From contig CM055816.1 of the NCBI GenBank assembly GCA_029582265.1, positions 35,896,220 through 35,960,219 of the forward strand: 64,000 nt of DNA. The letters are read 5' to 3'. Shown here piece after piece: positions 34,575-43,739 of this stretch. How positions within the stretch are numbered: the stretch's first letter is position 1; each line of letters begins with the position of its first letter. The notes below the pieces were generated by a model. It worked only from the letters and a program-made list of their open reading frames with translations. It ran no database searches and was not told the origin of the DNA. A program made the position numbers and the translations under genes. The stretch comes from Zoroaster sp. YZ-2022. Lineage: Eukaryota > Echinodermata > Asteroidea > Forcipulatida > Zoroasteridae.

Positions 34575-34888
34575 AATTTCACGATATTTTTGTAGACATG
34601 CAAGATGAATTATTTTACATTTACGACGTAGTTGACGAGAATACAACGAGCGAAATTTATAGTCGCGTAGTTTCAGAATTGACTCTATTGTGTCAAAATG
34701 TTGTACGAGTAACGTTGTTACCTTTTGATACTCGAGACGCGCTCCTAGTTTTTATAATATGGAGTATGAAGGGTAAACCTCGAGATTTTTACTATAAAAA
34801 TTATGTAAAAACTTTTTTGCCAGATACAAAAAACATTCCGGCAATATACGATTTTATTTTTAATAATAAATTTGCTAATGCTCTTTAA
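34571..34888 (+). CDS. Unknown Polinton protein, 105 aa
   Basis: An intact frame starting MKFHDIFVDMQDELF. There is a hydrophobic centre (LLVFIIW) but no clear membrane span, and an aromatic and acidic N-terminal half. It overlaps the previous ORF by 4 bp and is followed by a hairpin (34901-34929). Family unknown. Confidence 0.55.
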   Translation: MKFHDIFVDMQDELFYIYDVVDENTTSEIYSRVVSELTLLCQNVVRVTLLPFDTRDALLVFIIWSMKGKPRDFYYKNYVKTFLPDTKNIPAIYDFIFNNKFANAL

Positions 34889-34900
34889 TAGTTTTGAGTG

Positions 34901-34929
34901 TTAAACAACAACAAAAAATTGTTGTTTAA
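34901..34929 (+). terminator. Perfect 11-bp stem-loop between two genes
   Basis: TTAAACAACAA (34901-34911), 7-nt loop CAAAAAA, TTGTTGTTTAA (34919-34929). It sits between same-strand genes, where viral transcript 3' ends often carry hairpins. The end-forming role is inferred. Confidence 0.45.
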
Positions 34930-34941
34930 AAGTAAAGATCG

Positions 34942-35163
34942 ATGATTGATATAGTTGAACAAGTAAAAATATCTTTACTCGAGCTCGTTAAAGATTTAAA
35001 ATTATTGCGAACGAATTCGCTCGATTTAACGTTGTTGGAACATTATTTTAGAACCGTTCCCGCGCAACGTTTGTTTATACTCGTGCAAGAAATATTAGTA
35101 CCCGCGTTTCCATTGATTTACGAGAGATTTACCGAGTATAAAAGAATATTTAACGCAACTTGA
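34942..35163 (+). CDS. Unknown Polinton protein, 73 aa, possibly frameshifted
   Basis: It starts MIDIVEQVKISLLELVKDLK and is strongly helical, leucine rich. Past the TGA at 35161-35163 the +1 frame stays open to TAA at 35276-35278 with similar helical content (KKDVEAIFLHLEKI), so the gene may have been about 110 codons before a frameshift. Family unknown. Confidence 0.5.
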   Translation: MIDIVEQVKISLLELVKDLKLLRTNSLDLTLLEHYFRTVPAQRLFILVQEILVPAFPLIYERFTEYKRIFNAT

Positions 35164-35278
35164 TTTAGATGCGCATTACATTCATTTTTATTTTAACGAG
35201 TTGGCAAGTATGAATAAAAAAGATGTAGAAGCTATTTTTTTACATTTAGAAAAAATTATAAACGTTATAAAAATTTAA

Positions 35279-35364
35279 CTAAACGTTGTAATTGTACGGG
35301 GGAGGCCGCTCCGCTAATGTTGTAGGATCGCGCTTTACGTTGGCGCTATACGATACATTTACAC
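35279..35364. other. Convergent intergenic spacer
   Basis: Short GC-richer stretch (GGGGGAGGCCGCTCCGC) between plus- and minus-strand blocks. No structure is confidently assigned. Confidence 0.4.
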
Positions 35365-35976
35365 TCAAGGTTGCAGTAAACTGGCAAGTTTTTCTATAAG
35401 AATTTTTTTTTCATCATCGTTTTTAACCGTTGGTAAAGTTGTGTCTTTAACGTTTTTTGCAACGACCATACGGATTTTTTCTTTCATTTTATAATATTTA
35501 TCTCGTTCTTCGCAGATTAAATGAAATTCTTCTTGAGTAATAACGTTGTCTTCTACCGCTTTTGAAACGTGGTTTTCGATCGTGTTGAGTTTACTCAAAG
35601 CTAAAATTCTAATTTCGTCATGTTTTTTTGCTTTTTTCGACAATTTATATTTACCGTATCTAATCGCGATACTCGCGCCGCCCAATCCTAAAGCTAAACC
35701 TTCTAAAACAAATCCTACAGGCGATGATACAACGCTGGCGATACTCGCAATTCCAATAGCTCCCGCTCCCATACAACCCAATTCAGCGAGAGTTTCTACG
35801 ATACTACAAGCGTTGATGATTTTATTATACTCTTTATAAACGGTTTCGCGTTGGTTTATTTCTTTTAAAATTTCTTTTAAAATATCATCTATTTTTTGCA
35901 ATCGAAATGTTTTAGCATCAGTCATTGACGGTAAAGTTGGATAAAGTACATTCGTTGATTCTATAGGTACGCTCAT
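35365..35976 (-). CDS. Polinton membrane-associated protein with Gly/Ala hydrophobic hairpin, 203 aa
   Basis: Layout: helical N-terminus (DDILKEILKEINQRETVYKEY, residues about 30-50), a long Gly/Ala-rich hydrophobic region (about 65-105; GCMGAGAIGIASIASVV and GLALGLGGASIAI), then charged helices (NTIENHVSKAVEDNVITQEEF, YYKMKEKIRM). This layout recurs in Polinton-encoded proteins of cnidarians and molluscs, as I recall them. The reading frame is intact. It could be a virion membrane or membrane-remodelling protein; that role is inference. Confidence 0.65.
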   Translation of the reverse strand: MSVPIESTNVLYPTLPSMTDAKTFRLQKIDDILKEILKEINQRETVYKEYNKIINACSIVETLAELGCMGAGAIGIASIASVVSSPVGFVLEGLALGLGGASIAIRYGKYKLSKKAKKHDEIRILALSKLNTIENHVSKAVEDNVITQEEFHLICEERDKYYKMKEKIRMVVAKNVKDTTLPTVKNDDEKKILIEKLASLLQP

Positions 35977-36051
35977 TGTTTTTATTAATAGAAAAAGATT
36001 TTAATTTTTAAAAACTTTTTAATACTTGGGAAAAGTATTAGTTGGATTTTT

Positions 36052-36540
36052 TTAAACTTTTATTTCGTGGCATATTCCTTTGTCCAAAGTACCAACAAAA
36101 GTAGATTTAAAATAGGTTTTAGCAAAATTTTGATAACTATTTGAAAGGAAACATATTGTACATTCTAAATAAAGCGGTTCGTTCGAAAAAGCAAAATGTT
36201 CAGTGTTAGGGAAACTAATTTGATAATTCCTTTTTCGGTGCGTTAAATCTTCATCAAATTGTTCACTTTTTACTATAGAATAAACATTATTTTCACCTCT
36301 ATGGCTTTTTGCATATAATGAATAAAATAATAAATCGTCAACAGAAAAATTTATTTGATTAGAAAACAAAAGTATCCCAAGACTTAAATCATATAGATAA
36401 TAAAACGATGAAAACCTTAGATAACGGTTAAGTTGACTTGGAGCAATATATCCAGTATCTTCAAAGACAAAGTTTTCATTATTATAACTACCGCCGATTT
36501 TTTGACTATAGCTACGACTAGGTCCGTAAATACTCGCCAT
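36052..36540 (-). CDS. MASIYGPSR-family protein 2, 162 aa
   Basis: It opens with MASIYGPSR, exactly as the upstream neighbour (36559-37053) does, and both end with a similar short segment (KGICHEIKV here, SKICYDIKI there). It is beta-rich, aromatic, with no membrane segment. It is intact, lies 18 bp downstream of its paralogue and is transcribed with it. It sits beside the penton-like gene, so a virion surface role (spike or vertex) is a reasonable guess but unproven. Confidence 0.65.
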   Translation of the reverse strand: MASIYGPSRSYSQKIGGSYNNENFVFEDTGYIAPSQLNRYLRFSSFYYLYDLSLGILLFSNQINFSVDDLLFYSLYAKSHRGENNVYSIVKSEQFDEDLTHRKRNYQISFPNTEHFAFSNEPLYLECTICFLSNSYQNFAKTYFKSTFVGTLDKGICHEIKV

Positions 36541-36558
36541 ATTTATTATATAAAACTA

Positions 36559-37053
36559 TTAATTTAACGGTAAACTACTAATTTTTATATCGTAGCAGAT
36601 TTTAGAATTTAACGCACCGAAAAAGGTTGCCGTTACAAAAACTTTTCGTACGTTTCGTATTCTAAAACACATTTCGTATCTTAAATGCGACATTTCATCA
36701 TCTATAAAATAAAATTTATTATTTTTTCCTCCCGGAGAAGGAATATAATAAACGCTAGTCGTAAAATCATCGCGCGTCGACGAAAACGAAGTAAAATTAC
36801 TCGCTTTTGTAAAATGTACAAAAAGAGAGCAGTACGATGGCGCTACGTTAAACATGAAAAAGGGTAGTTTAGTCATAGCCCACCATCCGAGTACGACGTT
36901 GCTTTTTTCAATTAGAGGTACCGTTTGTAACATTTCATCTCTGTTTAAATATCCGAAATGCTGATAAATTTCGGTAGACGATGCTTTTTCACCTACACTA
37001 CCGTTAGACAAAACTCGCTCGCTCGTTCGACTAGGTCCGTAAATACTCGCCAT
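36559..37053 (-). CDS. MASIYGPSR-family protein 1, 164 aa
   Basis: An intact paralogue of 36052-36540: identical first nine residues and the same length and C-terminal pattern, but a strongly diverged middle. The N-terminus may be a conserved docking peptide with a variable domain behind it. The stop is separated from the next gene's start by 18 bp. No known family is recognised. Confidence 0.65.
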   Translation of the reverse strand: MASIYGPSRTSERVLSNGSVGEKASSTEIYQHFGYLNRDEMLQTVPLIEKSNVVLGWWAMTKLPFFMFNVAPSYCSLFVHFTKASNFTSFSSTRDDFTTSVYYIPSPGGKNNKFYFIDDEMSHLRYEMCFRIRNVRKVFVTATFFGALNSKICYDIKISSLPLN

Positions 37054-37055
37054 AT

Positions 37056-37784
37056 TTATATAATTTCTATATTTAAAATAATGGGGAAACCGTGATTATG
37101 TACGTCTCTACCCTTTGGATCTTTTAGTTGAAAACTCAACTCGTTAAAAGTACCGACTCGCAATTTTTTAAACAATGGATTTTTATATTCCATATACATA
37201 CTTTCTCCGAACGAATTGTCTTGCAACGGAAAAGAGTTTAAAATGGTACTCGGATTACCGTTGAAATAATTATTGGTCGTAGAAATTTGATCGCAATGAA
37301 TGTATAACATTTTAAAAAGTTGTACGTCGATTTTGTTTACATATTCTCCCTCGGTTAGAAATTCGTTGTGAAACCCGAGTAAATTAGCCAACCCCGATGA
37401 AAATTTAACGGATTTTTGTGGGTGAGTTATGTTCAACGAGAAAACTCCCGTTGTTTTATCGATAACAAACGCGATCCAAGGCGCGTCTTTTACTATAATA
37501 TCGATAATTTCGTTAATGTTGTAAAGCCCCGCTTCGAAAAACTTGACGTCATCCGACTCGCCGGTTGTACGATAGATTATTTTTTCTTTTTTACGCACGT
37601 TGTAATATCCCACCCAAATGTTAACGCTATATAACGTTATCGCTAGATTACCCTCTCGATTATCGATAACGTCGTTTAATCGAACCGAACCTCCATCTTT
37701 ACCAATTTCAATTTCAAAAGTATGATACATTTTATTATTAAAAGATATTTTATTATTGCAAGTTATAATAAATGACGTTTCCAT
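37056..37784 (-). CDS. Putative penton-like minor capsid protein, 242 aa
   Basis: An intact frame. The pattern fits a conserved Polinton family I associate with the single-jelly-roll minor capsid (penton) protein: an N-terminal strand followed by NLAITLYSVNIWVGYYNV, a middle ANLLGFHNEFLTEGEYV, a strand LFKMLYIHCDQI, then FKKLRVGTFNELSFQL and the end DPKGRDVHNHGFPIILNI. In virions this would fill the five-fold vertices. The start overlaps the divergent 37772 gene by 13 bp. Assignment is by remembered motif order, not by search. Confidence 0.65.
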   Translation of the reverse strand: METSFIITCNNKISFNNKMYHTFEIEIGKDGGSVRLNDVIDNREGNLAITLYSVNIWVGYYNVRKKEKIIYRTTGESDDVKFFEAGLYNINEIIDIIVKDAPWIAFVIDKTTGVFSLNITHPQKSVKFSSGLANLLGFHNEFLTEGEYVNKIDVQLFKMLYIHCDQISTTNNYFNGNPSTILNSFPLQDNSFGESMYMEYKNPLFKKLRVGTFNELSFQLKDPKGRDVHNHGFPIILNIEII

Positions 37785-39105
37785 TAGCGTTCAAGAGTAA
37801 TTTTACGTATCCATACAAGCAATCCGGAAATTTTAAAGCGCCGAAAAATTTTAGCGCTAGCGATTTAACGAGTATAAATATTTTTGTCAACGAATCAGAG
37901 TCTTTTAACGTTCATTTTAATAATGTTTTTAGTAATTACAAGTTGCCTCGCGTCGTTAACGACGACGTTGTAAATTATTGGAATTCTAATCCGATGAAAT
38001 TTTATCAAAATCAAATAAATTTTGCGACGTACTGCGCAACGACGAGATGCGGCGTGAGTTATCATATTTAAATTATAAAAACTCGATGATTCGTAATTTT
38101 TTTAGATTTCACGTACATTACCAAATTAAACGATTGCTCAAAGAAATGAGCTGCCCTACATAGTTTCAAAATTTTTATAACGCGTTTAGCAACAATATAG
38201 ACGTAAGCGCGTATAAAAGACTATGTAAAGACTTTCACCTTGATCAAGTTTCAAATTGGAAACAACGAGTAGATTTAAATTCAAACGGATTGGGAACCGC
38301 TTATTATTTTGATGACGGTTACGAGGCGGTACCCGGAAACGACTACGATAAAAGTAGTTTAAACGTCGTTTCTACCGAGGTGACTGATTATGATTATTAC
38401 GAGACTGCGACAAAAATGAGTTTCGGAGATCATCCCGCTACCTATACGGTCGCGTACATTTTACAATCTTTTTCTACGAATCTCGCTTGGACAAAATTTA
38501 TAATCAACGAGTCTAAAGGTTTTACGGATATCGGTACGGAGCGTATAAACGATTCTATAAGAACGTACGTTTACGCGTTATTGGGAGCTCAAGCGCGAGT
38601 AAAAAGCTCATTTTTAGCTAGCGGTACCGGTTTAGACGCGCAACGCGAATTTATAAATATAGTAAACGCGGAGATTGATTCTCCGGTCGATCTACAATCT
38701 AGTATTCAACGATATCAAGATGTTTTACAATACGCTCGCTCGCAATTAAACTTTTGTATCGGTGAAAATTTATACATGATGCCGAGCGATATGAATTTAC
38801 GAATAGGTACGTACGCGGGATACAACAATAATATTTTGATCGCGACGAATAATATGTTTTTGGTTTCAAATTTAGATACAAATTCAACGCCCACCCCTCA
38901 CCCTATTTTACCAATTTCGATTTCAACAACGTTAAACGTTAAGCACGCTGACAAAGAACCCTCAACCAATGTTTATCCAACTTTGCTAATGACTCATGAC
39001 TCTGACGAGAATCTCGATAACCACGAAGAAGAAAATAAATCTACAATTACTGGTTTGGCGATTTTAAGCGGGCTCGGCATTATGGGTTATGAATTGCTAC
39101 GCTAG
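37772..39105 (+). pseudogene. Conserved Polinton protein (about 440 codons), frameshift plus stop
   Basis: Three parts read as one ancestral gene. Frame one (37772-38071) ends in PRVVNDDVVNYWNSNPMKFY and CATTRCGVS. After a frame change near 38060-38070, a second stretch with IRNFFRFHVHYQIKRLLKEM meets TAG at 38161-38163. The same frame continues to 39105 with TYVYALLGAQARVKSS, SIQRYQDVLQYARSQ and a C-terminal hydrophobic segment (GLAILSGLGIMGYELL). The family occurs in cnidarian and mollusc Polintons as I recall; function unknown, probably virion-associated. Its 3' end overlaps the convergent gene by 9 bp. Confidence 0.65.
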
Positions 39106-39870
39106 CGCTTTTTGTGCGTAAGTTAAAACTAGTACTCCAACTCCGGCTAAAGCTAGCCACAAATGTTCCGCCGCTAATGATACTACTTTACTAGCTGTTT
39201 TAAATAACCAATTTATTATACTACCTATAATTGCTGGCAAAGCGGCTAAAGCTTGAGCTCCTAGTTTAGCTAACACGCTCGCTAGATTTTTTAACGTTTT
39301 TCGTATCCACTCGCTTATACCACCGCTATGTGTAGGTGGTTTTGGTGTTGGTGGTGTGGGTTTTGGCGTTGGTGGGGTGGGTGGCGGCGTTGGTTTTGGT
39401 AAAACTGAACTTACGGCATTACCGATGGATTCTACGATTAAAGCTACGGTCATACTAAAAGCTATTAATATACTAACGATCGTTACACCTTGTTCTCTAA
39501 ATAAAGTTTTAATTCTTTCGCCCAACGTAACGTCTCTCGTTAACATTTTTTGAAGCGTTTCTTTAATTCTATTGATTTGACTACGAAGAACGTAATCCTG
39601 CGCATCAATTTGTTCTACTATAATTTGTTTGTCATCTTTTAGGTTTTTTAAATCTCGTTTATACCGATAGTTCAAATCAAATCCTCTCTCGTTAGCGTCA
39701 GAAATTACTTCTTCCATATCGTTGATTCTTTGGTTTATTGATTTTAATTTAGTTAAAAGATCTAATTGTTCACCTCGATTCGTAGTTAAAATGTCATTGA
39801 GCGCTTCTACTTCTCGCCATGGAATGTTTAAATCCGTTTGAATTTCTTGATCTCGAGTCATACTAGCCAT
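39097..39870 (-). CDS. Conserved Polinton coiled-coil/membrane protein, 257 aa
   Basis: Coiled-coil N-terminal half (residues about 15-110), then LGERIKTLFREQGVTI, a membrane span (about 128-152), a Pro-rich hinge of PTPPxP repeats (about 158-180), SEWIRKTLKNLASVLAKLG, and two further hydrophobic segments to the C-terminus. This order is typical of a widespread Polinton protein. The same frame is open upstream to 40033 but has no ATG and is separated by TAA (40030-40032), so either the start is 39870 or the N-terminus is lost. Confidence 0.65.
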   Translation of the reverse strand: MASMTRDQEIQTDLNIPWREVEALNDILTTNRGEQLDLLTKLKSINQRINDMEEVISDANERGFDLNYRYKRDLKNLKDDKQIIVEQIDAQDYVLRSQINRIKETLQKMLTRDVTLGERIKTLFREQGVTIVSILIAFSMTVALIVESIGNAVSSVLPKPTPPPTPPTPKPTPPTPKPPTHSGGISEWIRKTLKNLASVLAKLGAQALAALPAIIGSIINWLFKTASKVVSLAAEHLWLALAGVGVLVLTYAQKALA

Positions 39871-40071
39871 TTCGATAGCTTCATCTACTTGTTTAGATTT
39901 TTCTACGCGTTGTATCGGTCTAGATGGTAACTTTCTACCACTACTCGTTCGCTCTTCTAACGGTTTTTCAGTTTCTTTTATAACATTTTGTACAGCTTTT
40001 TCACTTTCTATTGATAATTTAGGTTTTTGTTAACCTAAAAGTTCGTAAAATAAATCTTTATCTCTATTTTT

Positions 40072-40500
40072 TTAAGTAGATTCTATGAGAAATTTGTCAC
40101 CCGATTTTACCTTTGTGTTAGTTAACCGCGCATATTCACCGTTTTCTTTTAAAAAATATAGTACTCCATACCTGTATCTAAATCTACTATAGTTTCTTTT
40201 AACATTCGGATACTTGAGTTGCTCGTAAAATGCATCAACCGCTTTTTCTTTACTTTTATAATAGTCTGAGCTACCAACGCGACTGGGCAGCTCCCAATTG
40301 GATCGTGTTTGTTTTTCTGCGCCGCCCCACAGATCATCATCTATATATTCATGATTATCTAATTCAAAACTTTCATTCACCGCTTCGTTTAATTTATTTA
40401 AACTTTTATCTACCAAGTCGAGGTCATCATCTTCATCCTCCGCGGGTTGATTATATATTGGATCCGCTTCCATATAATCGTACTTTCCTCCCGTTGCCAT
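40072..40500 (-). CDS. Conserved Polinton acidic protein, 142 aa (possible N-terminal part of a longer gene)
   Basis: Acidic N-terminus (EDEDDDLDLVDKSLN), then YYKSKEKAVDAFYEQL and RYGVLYFLKENGEYARLTNT. It ends at TAA (40072-40074), but the same frame runs on for 13 codons (with DKDLFYELLG) to a second TAA (40030-40032) and then into the 39097-39870 gene. Two in-phase stops 42 bp apart could mean decay of one fused gene or two adjacent genes. The start is well placed (MATGGKYDY). Confidence 0.55.
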   Translation of the reverse strand: MATGGKYDYMEADPIYNQPAEDEDDDLDLVDKSLNKLNEAVNESFELDNHEYIDDDLWGGAEKQTRSNWELPSRVGSSDYYKSKEKAVDAFYEQLKYPNVKRNYSRFRYRYGVLYFLKENGEYARLTNTKVKSGDKFLIEST

Positions 40501-40932
40501 TTATAATTACTTTGTATCTTTTTTTAAACAATTTATAACTCGCGTAGCCTACTATACTCATGCCTATTACGATAAATACAATTTCTCGAGTTTTTTTATC
40601 TTCGCTAGGAACGTAAAAATCTTCTAGTTGCGGTTCGCGCTGTAGGCTCTGTAGTAAACTCGCGAATATTCATTCATCGCATCGCCGATGCTATTAAACG
40701 TTCTTACGGCGCTCGATTATTTTTGTATTTTTTCGTTTAAATAGTCTATATATTTTAAACGCTTTTTACTAAATTCGTCTCTAGCTTTTGAGAGTCGTTC
40801 TATCGCTAAATCGTGTCTTTTTCGTTCTTGTTCGGCGTCGTTGCCGCGTAAATTACTAAATAAAAAATTACTACCGGTAAATGCTAACGCGTTAACTACC
40901 GCGCCTCCAACCATCATCGCTATAGTCACCAT
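40451..40932 (-). pseudogene. Conserved small Polinton membrane protein, truncated by stop and frameshift
   Basis: The open part (40932-40717, 71 aa) starts MVTIAMMVGGAVVNALAFTG, a typical N-terminal hydrophobic segment, then EQERKRHDLAIERLSKA. After TAA (40717-40719) the same frame continues with AVRTFNSIGDAMNEY. A frame change near 40630-40640 then leads to PQLEDFYVPSEDKK and a second membrane span ending at 40451. Order and motifs match a recurrent Polinton protein of about 140-150 aa. Role unknown. Confidence 0.6.
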
Positions 40933-40980
40933 TTATCTTTTAATTTAATTTTTTTAAATTATATTTAACGACTATAAAAT

Positions 40981-42244
40981 ATGGCTAATAATACGTACGG
41001 AGATGTGTTGGATCCATACAGAAGAATAAGAGAACCTAGAGGTATAAAAGGAACGCGTCAAAAAGTTGTCATTACAAACAATCCTAGCACAATTACCGAA
41101 AATCAATTGTTAACGGTTCGTTTTCCAAATTTAGGAATGAACGACGTTCCGAGCACGACTAAATTAGCTTTCAATATAGAACTCGTTAGCGATAATGATG
41201 AAAATAGAACGTTGGTGCATAATATAGGTAGAGCGATCGTAAAACATATAATTATTAAAATGGAAGGAAACGAAATATTTTCGTTGGACGATGCGGATAA
41301 TCAATCGTTATAAAGACGAATGGTTGACTAAAGATCAACGCGAAAATTTATCGTATCAAGGAATCGAAAGTGCTAACGTAACTAAATTAAGAATAAACGC
41401 CAACGACAAAGTTCCCGCGGGTAATGGAGGAAAAGATAAAGCTATCGCGGATACGTATAAAAATAGATATTACATTCCGCTTGATTTTGAATTGTTGACG
41501 GATCATCAACCCTACTACCAATCGGGAATCGGAGATCGATTGACTTACGAACTCGTGTTTAATAAATTCAGTAGCGTGATTAAAAGCACCGATGATAACG
41601 CGAGATATATTATAAGCGGGATTTCTTTAGAATTTGAGGTCGTTCATATGCCGGAACTCGCGCGAACGATTAAAAATCAATATAGCAACCGGTTGAGTAT
41701 ATTGTTTGATCGCGTACTAAGACAAAGCGTAACTCCACGCAACAAAAGCGATACGACGTGGAATATAAATTTAAATACTCCGGCAAAAAGTATGAAAGGA
41801 ATATTGTTTTTATTCAGAGAACCCAATGAGCGAGAAAGGTTTTATAATCCAAAAATCGACAAAGTTAGTATCACGATTGAAGGCGTACCGAATCAACTCT
41901 ACGCGCACGGAATGCAAAGGTATCAACATTGGGAAGAGATTTCAAAATATTTCGGAGATTCGAGCAAGCAACACGCTATTCAAATCGTTAAAGCGTTAAA
42001 TTTATCAAACGTTAAACAAGCCGATTATTTACTAAATCGATACGGTTTATTTTTAGATTTAAGAACGAGTACCGACAATAAAATGCACGGAAGCGGAAGG
42101 CGAATACAAAACTTGAGCGAAGGAATTACCATTCAAATCGAAAAAGAAGCGGAAGGTGCGGGCGAACTAAACATGTATACTTTTATTATTATGGACGCGC
42201 AACTCGTTATAAGAAACTCACGTTTTGAATCGGTCGATTATTAG
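40981..42244 (+). pseudogene. Double-jelly-roll major capsid protein, single frameshift
   Basis: This would form the icosahedral shell. The N-terminal part (40981-41313, 110 codons; DPYRRIREPRGI, ITENQLLTVRFPNLG, IKMEGNEIFSLDD) is followed, one frame over from about 41291, by 317 codons (KDEWLTKDQRENL, NRYYIPLDFELL, SNRLSILFDRVLRQ, GILFLFREPNERERFYNPKI, TFIIMDAQLVI). Length of about 420 aa and segment order fit Polinton MCPs. One frame change between 41291 and 41313 is the only break, so it is either a young mutation or a sequence error. The packaging ATPase gene follows after 18 bp. Confidence 0.8.
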
Positions 42245-42262
42245 TACTAATATTAAAAGACG

Positions 42263-42880
42263 ATGTTTCCTAAATATCCACACGCCGCGTTAATTTGCGG
42301 ACAAACTGGATGCGGAAAAACTGAATTTGTTTTAAACTCGTTAGAAAAAGAATATTTAAATCATTTCGAAATGATTATTATATTATGCCCCACGATCGAA
42401 AACAATCTCGCGTATCAGAATAGAAGTTGGATTTGGAACGACGACCGAGTGATCGTTGACGATTTAAAAGATTATACGTTAAACAAAGCTATAGAAATGT
42501 ATAGCGATATACTCGCGGGAACCGAAACGGTGTTTATCGTGGATGATGTTAGCGCCGATAAAGACTCGCGATATAAAAAAATTACAAATAATACTAACGC
42601 GTTAATAAAATTAGCCTTTAGTGGCCGCCACATCAATCACAGCTGTTGGATTCTTTCGCAAAAATATAATAGCGTATTAAAATATTTTAGAGAGCAACTC
42701 AAATGGGTGTGTTTATTTTATTGTAAAGATAGAGATTCGTTCGAAAATTGTCTTCGAGAAAATGATGATATACCAACGGCCGAATTACGAGAGCAAGCGC
42801 GCGAGAAATTAAAACGAGTTAAACATTGTAAATTGATTTTAAAAACGGATCAACCTACCGATTATGCTATTTTAGACTAA
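42263..42880 (+). CDS. DNA-packaging ATPase (FtsK/HerA, A32-like), 205 aa
   Basis: It would power genome packaging into capsids. Walker A GQTGCGKT (residues about 12-19), Walker B VFIVDD (about 89-94) and a sensor-like segment NHSCWILSQKYN. The length is usual for Polinton ATPases, the frame is intact, and the start lies 18 bp after the capsid gene. It is one of the few fully open core genes in this element. Confidence 0.9.
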   Translation: MFPKYPHAALICGQTGCGKTEFVLNSLEKEYLNHFEMIIILCPTIENNLAYQNRSWIWNDDRVIVDDLKDYTLNKAIEMYSDILAGTETVFIVDDVSADKDSRYKKITNNTNALIKLAFSGRHINHSCWILSQKYNSVLKYFREQLKWVCLFYCKDRDSFENCLRENDDIPTAELREQAREKLKRVKHCKLILKTDQPTDYAILD

Positions 42881-42924
42881 AATGACCTACGATGACTTGA
42901 CTAAACGACCTACGATGACTTGAC

Positions 42925-43080
42925 TAGGAACCTACTTAGGAACCTACATAGGAACCTACTTAGGAACCTACTAGGAACCTACATAGGAACCTACTTAGGA
43001 ACCTACTTAGGAACCTACATAGGAACCTACTTAGGAACCTACTTAGGAACCTACTTAGGAACCTACTTAGGAACCTACTA
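42925..43080 (+). repeat. Minisatellite, 12-13 bp unit, 13 copies
   Basis: Thirteen tandem copies of GGAACCTACTTA or GGAACCTACATA fill the space between the ATPase and the next gene. Just before it, ACGACCTACGATGACTTGAC is nearly duplicated (42880-42925). Confidence 0.95.
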
Positions 43081-43115
43081 ATTTTACTAATTTTTATTAT
43101 GTAGGCAATTACTAA

Positions 43116-43739
43116 ATGGAAGAACTTCATAAAATATTAAATGAAAATCCAGCCGCGTTAAGCTCTGTAACAACGTCTACGGATGAAGCCTTATTGTTAA
43201 AACAAAAGCAACGAAACAAACGTCTTTTATCGGTTGTAGCGGGAGGAGATTCGAAAAAATATTTCGGAAAAGAATATAGAGTCGGCGACATTGATGCTTT
43301 ATCTACGGAAGATCGAGATGTATTATACACGCAATACGAAACTAAATTAGGTCGTGATATAACGCAGTCTTTAGGAAGCGCCATTATAACATTGTACGCT
43401 AAATTGTTAGGATTCAGTTTAAATCGCGTTGACTTATACGGCCATCGTTTTGAAATTGATAACGAAGGTAAGTTAATTTCGGATTTAGAAAAAGATCCAT
43501 TCATTTCGGCCATGCTTTCTACCGTAGCGTGCGATTTATACTACAACTACGGAATGTTGTTAGCGCCGCTCAGTGCATCGTTAATTATGGCAAAACATAT
43601 AAAAAGTAAAAAAGAAGAATCTTGTATAGATAATAAAAACGATGAGCACGAACGAATTGGAGAATGTACAACCACCTGCGGAAACACAGCCGCAGACGCA
43701 AACAAACAACCTGTCGGTGGTAACGAAAACACCGACTAA
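43116..43739 (+). CDS. Conserved Polinton protein, 207 aa
   Basis: Intact. Motifs KKYFGKEYRVGDID, ALSTEDRDVLYTQYE, QSLGSAIITLYAKLLG, EKDPFISAML and YYNYGMLLAPLSAS match a protein I recall as common in Polintons; its function is unknown. Hydrophobic helices near residues 88-100 and 140-160. The last 33 codons overlap the start of the 43642 gene in another frame. Confidence 0.65.
   Translation: MEELHKILNENPAALSSVTTSTDEALLLKQKQRNKRLLSVVAGGDSKKYFGKEYRVGDIDALSTEDRDVLYTQYETKLGRDITQSLGSAIITLYAKLLGFSLNRVDLYGHRFEIDNEGKLISDLEKDPFISAMLSTVACDLYYNYGMLLAPLSASLIMAKHIKSKKEESCIDNKNDEHERIGECTTTCGNTAADANKQPVGGNENTD

Noticed and set aside
35546..35839. Plus-strand frame opposite the 203-aa Polinton gene
   Set aside because: Antisense shadow of a conserved minus-strand gene.
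42925..43080. CRISPR-like array
   Set aside because: Units are contiguous 12-13-bp repeats without unique spacers, in a eukaryotic mobile element.
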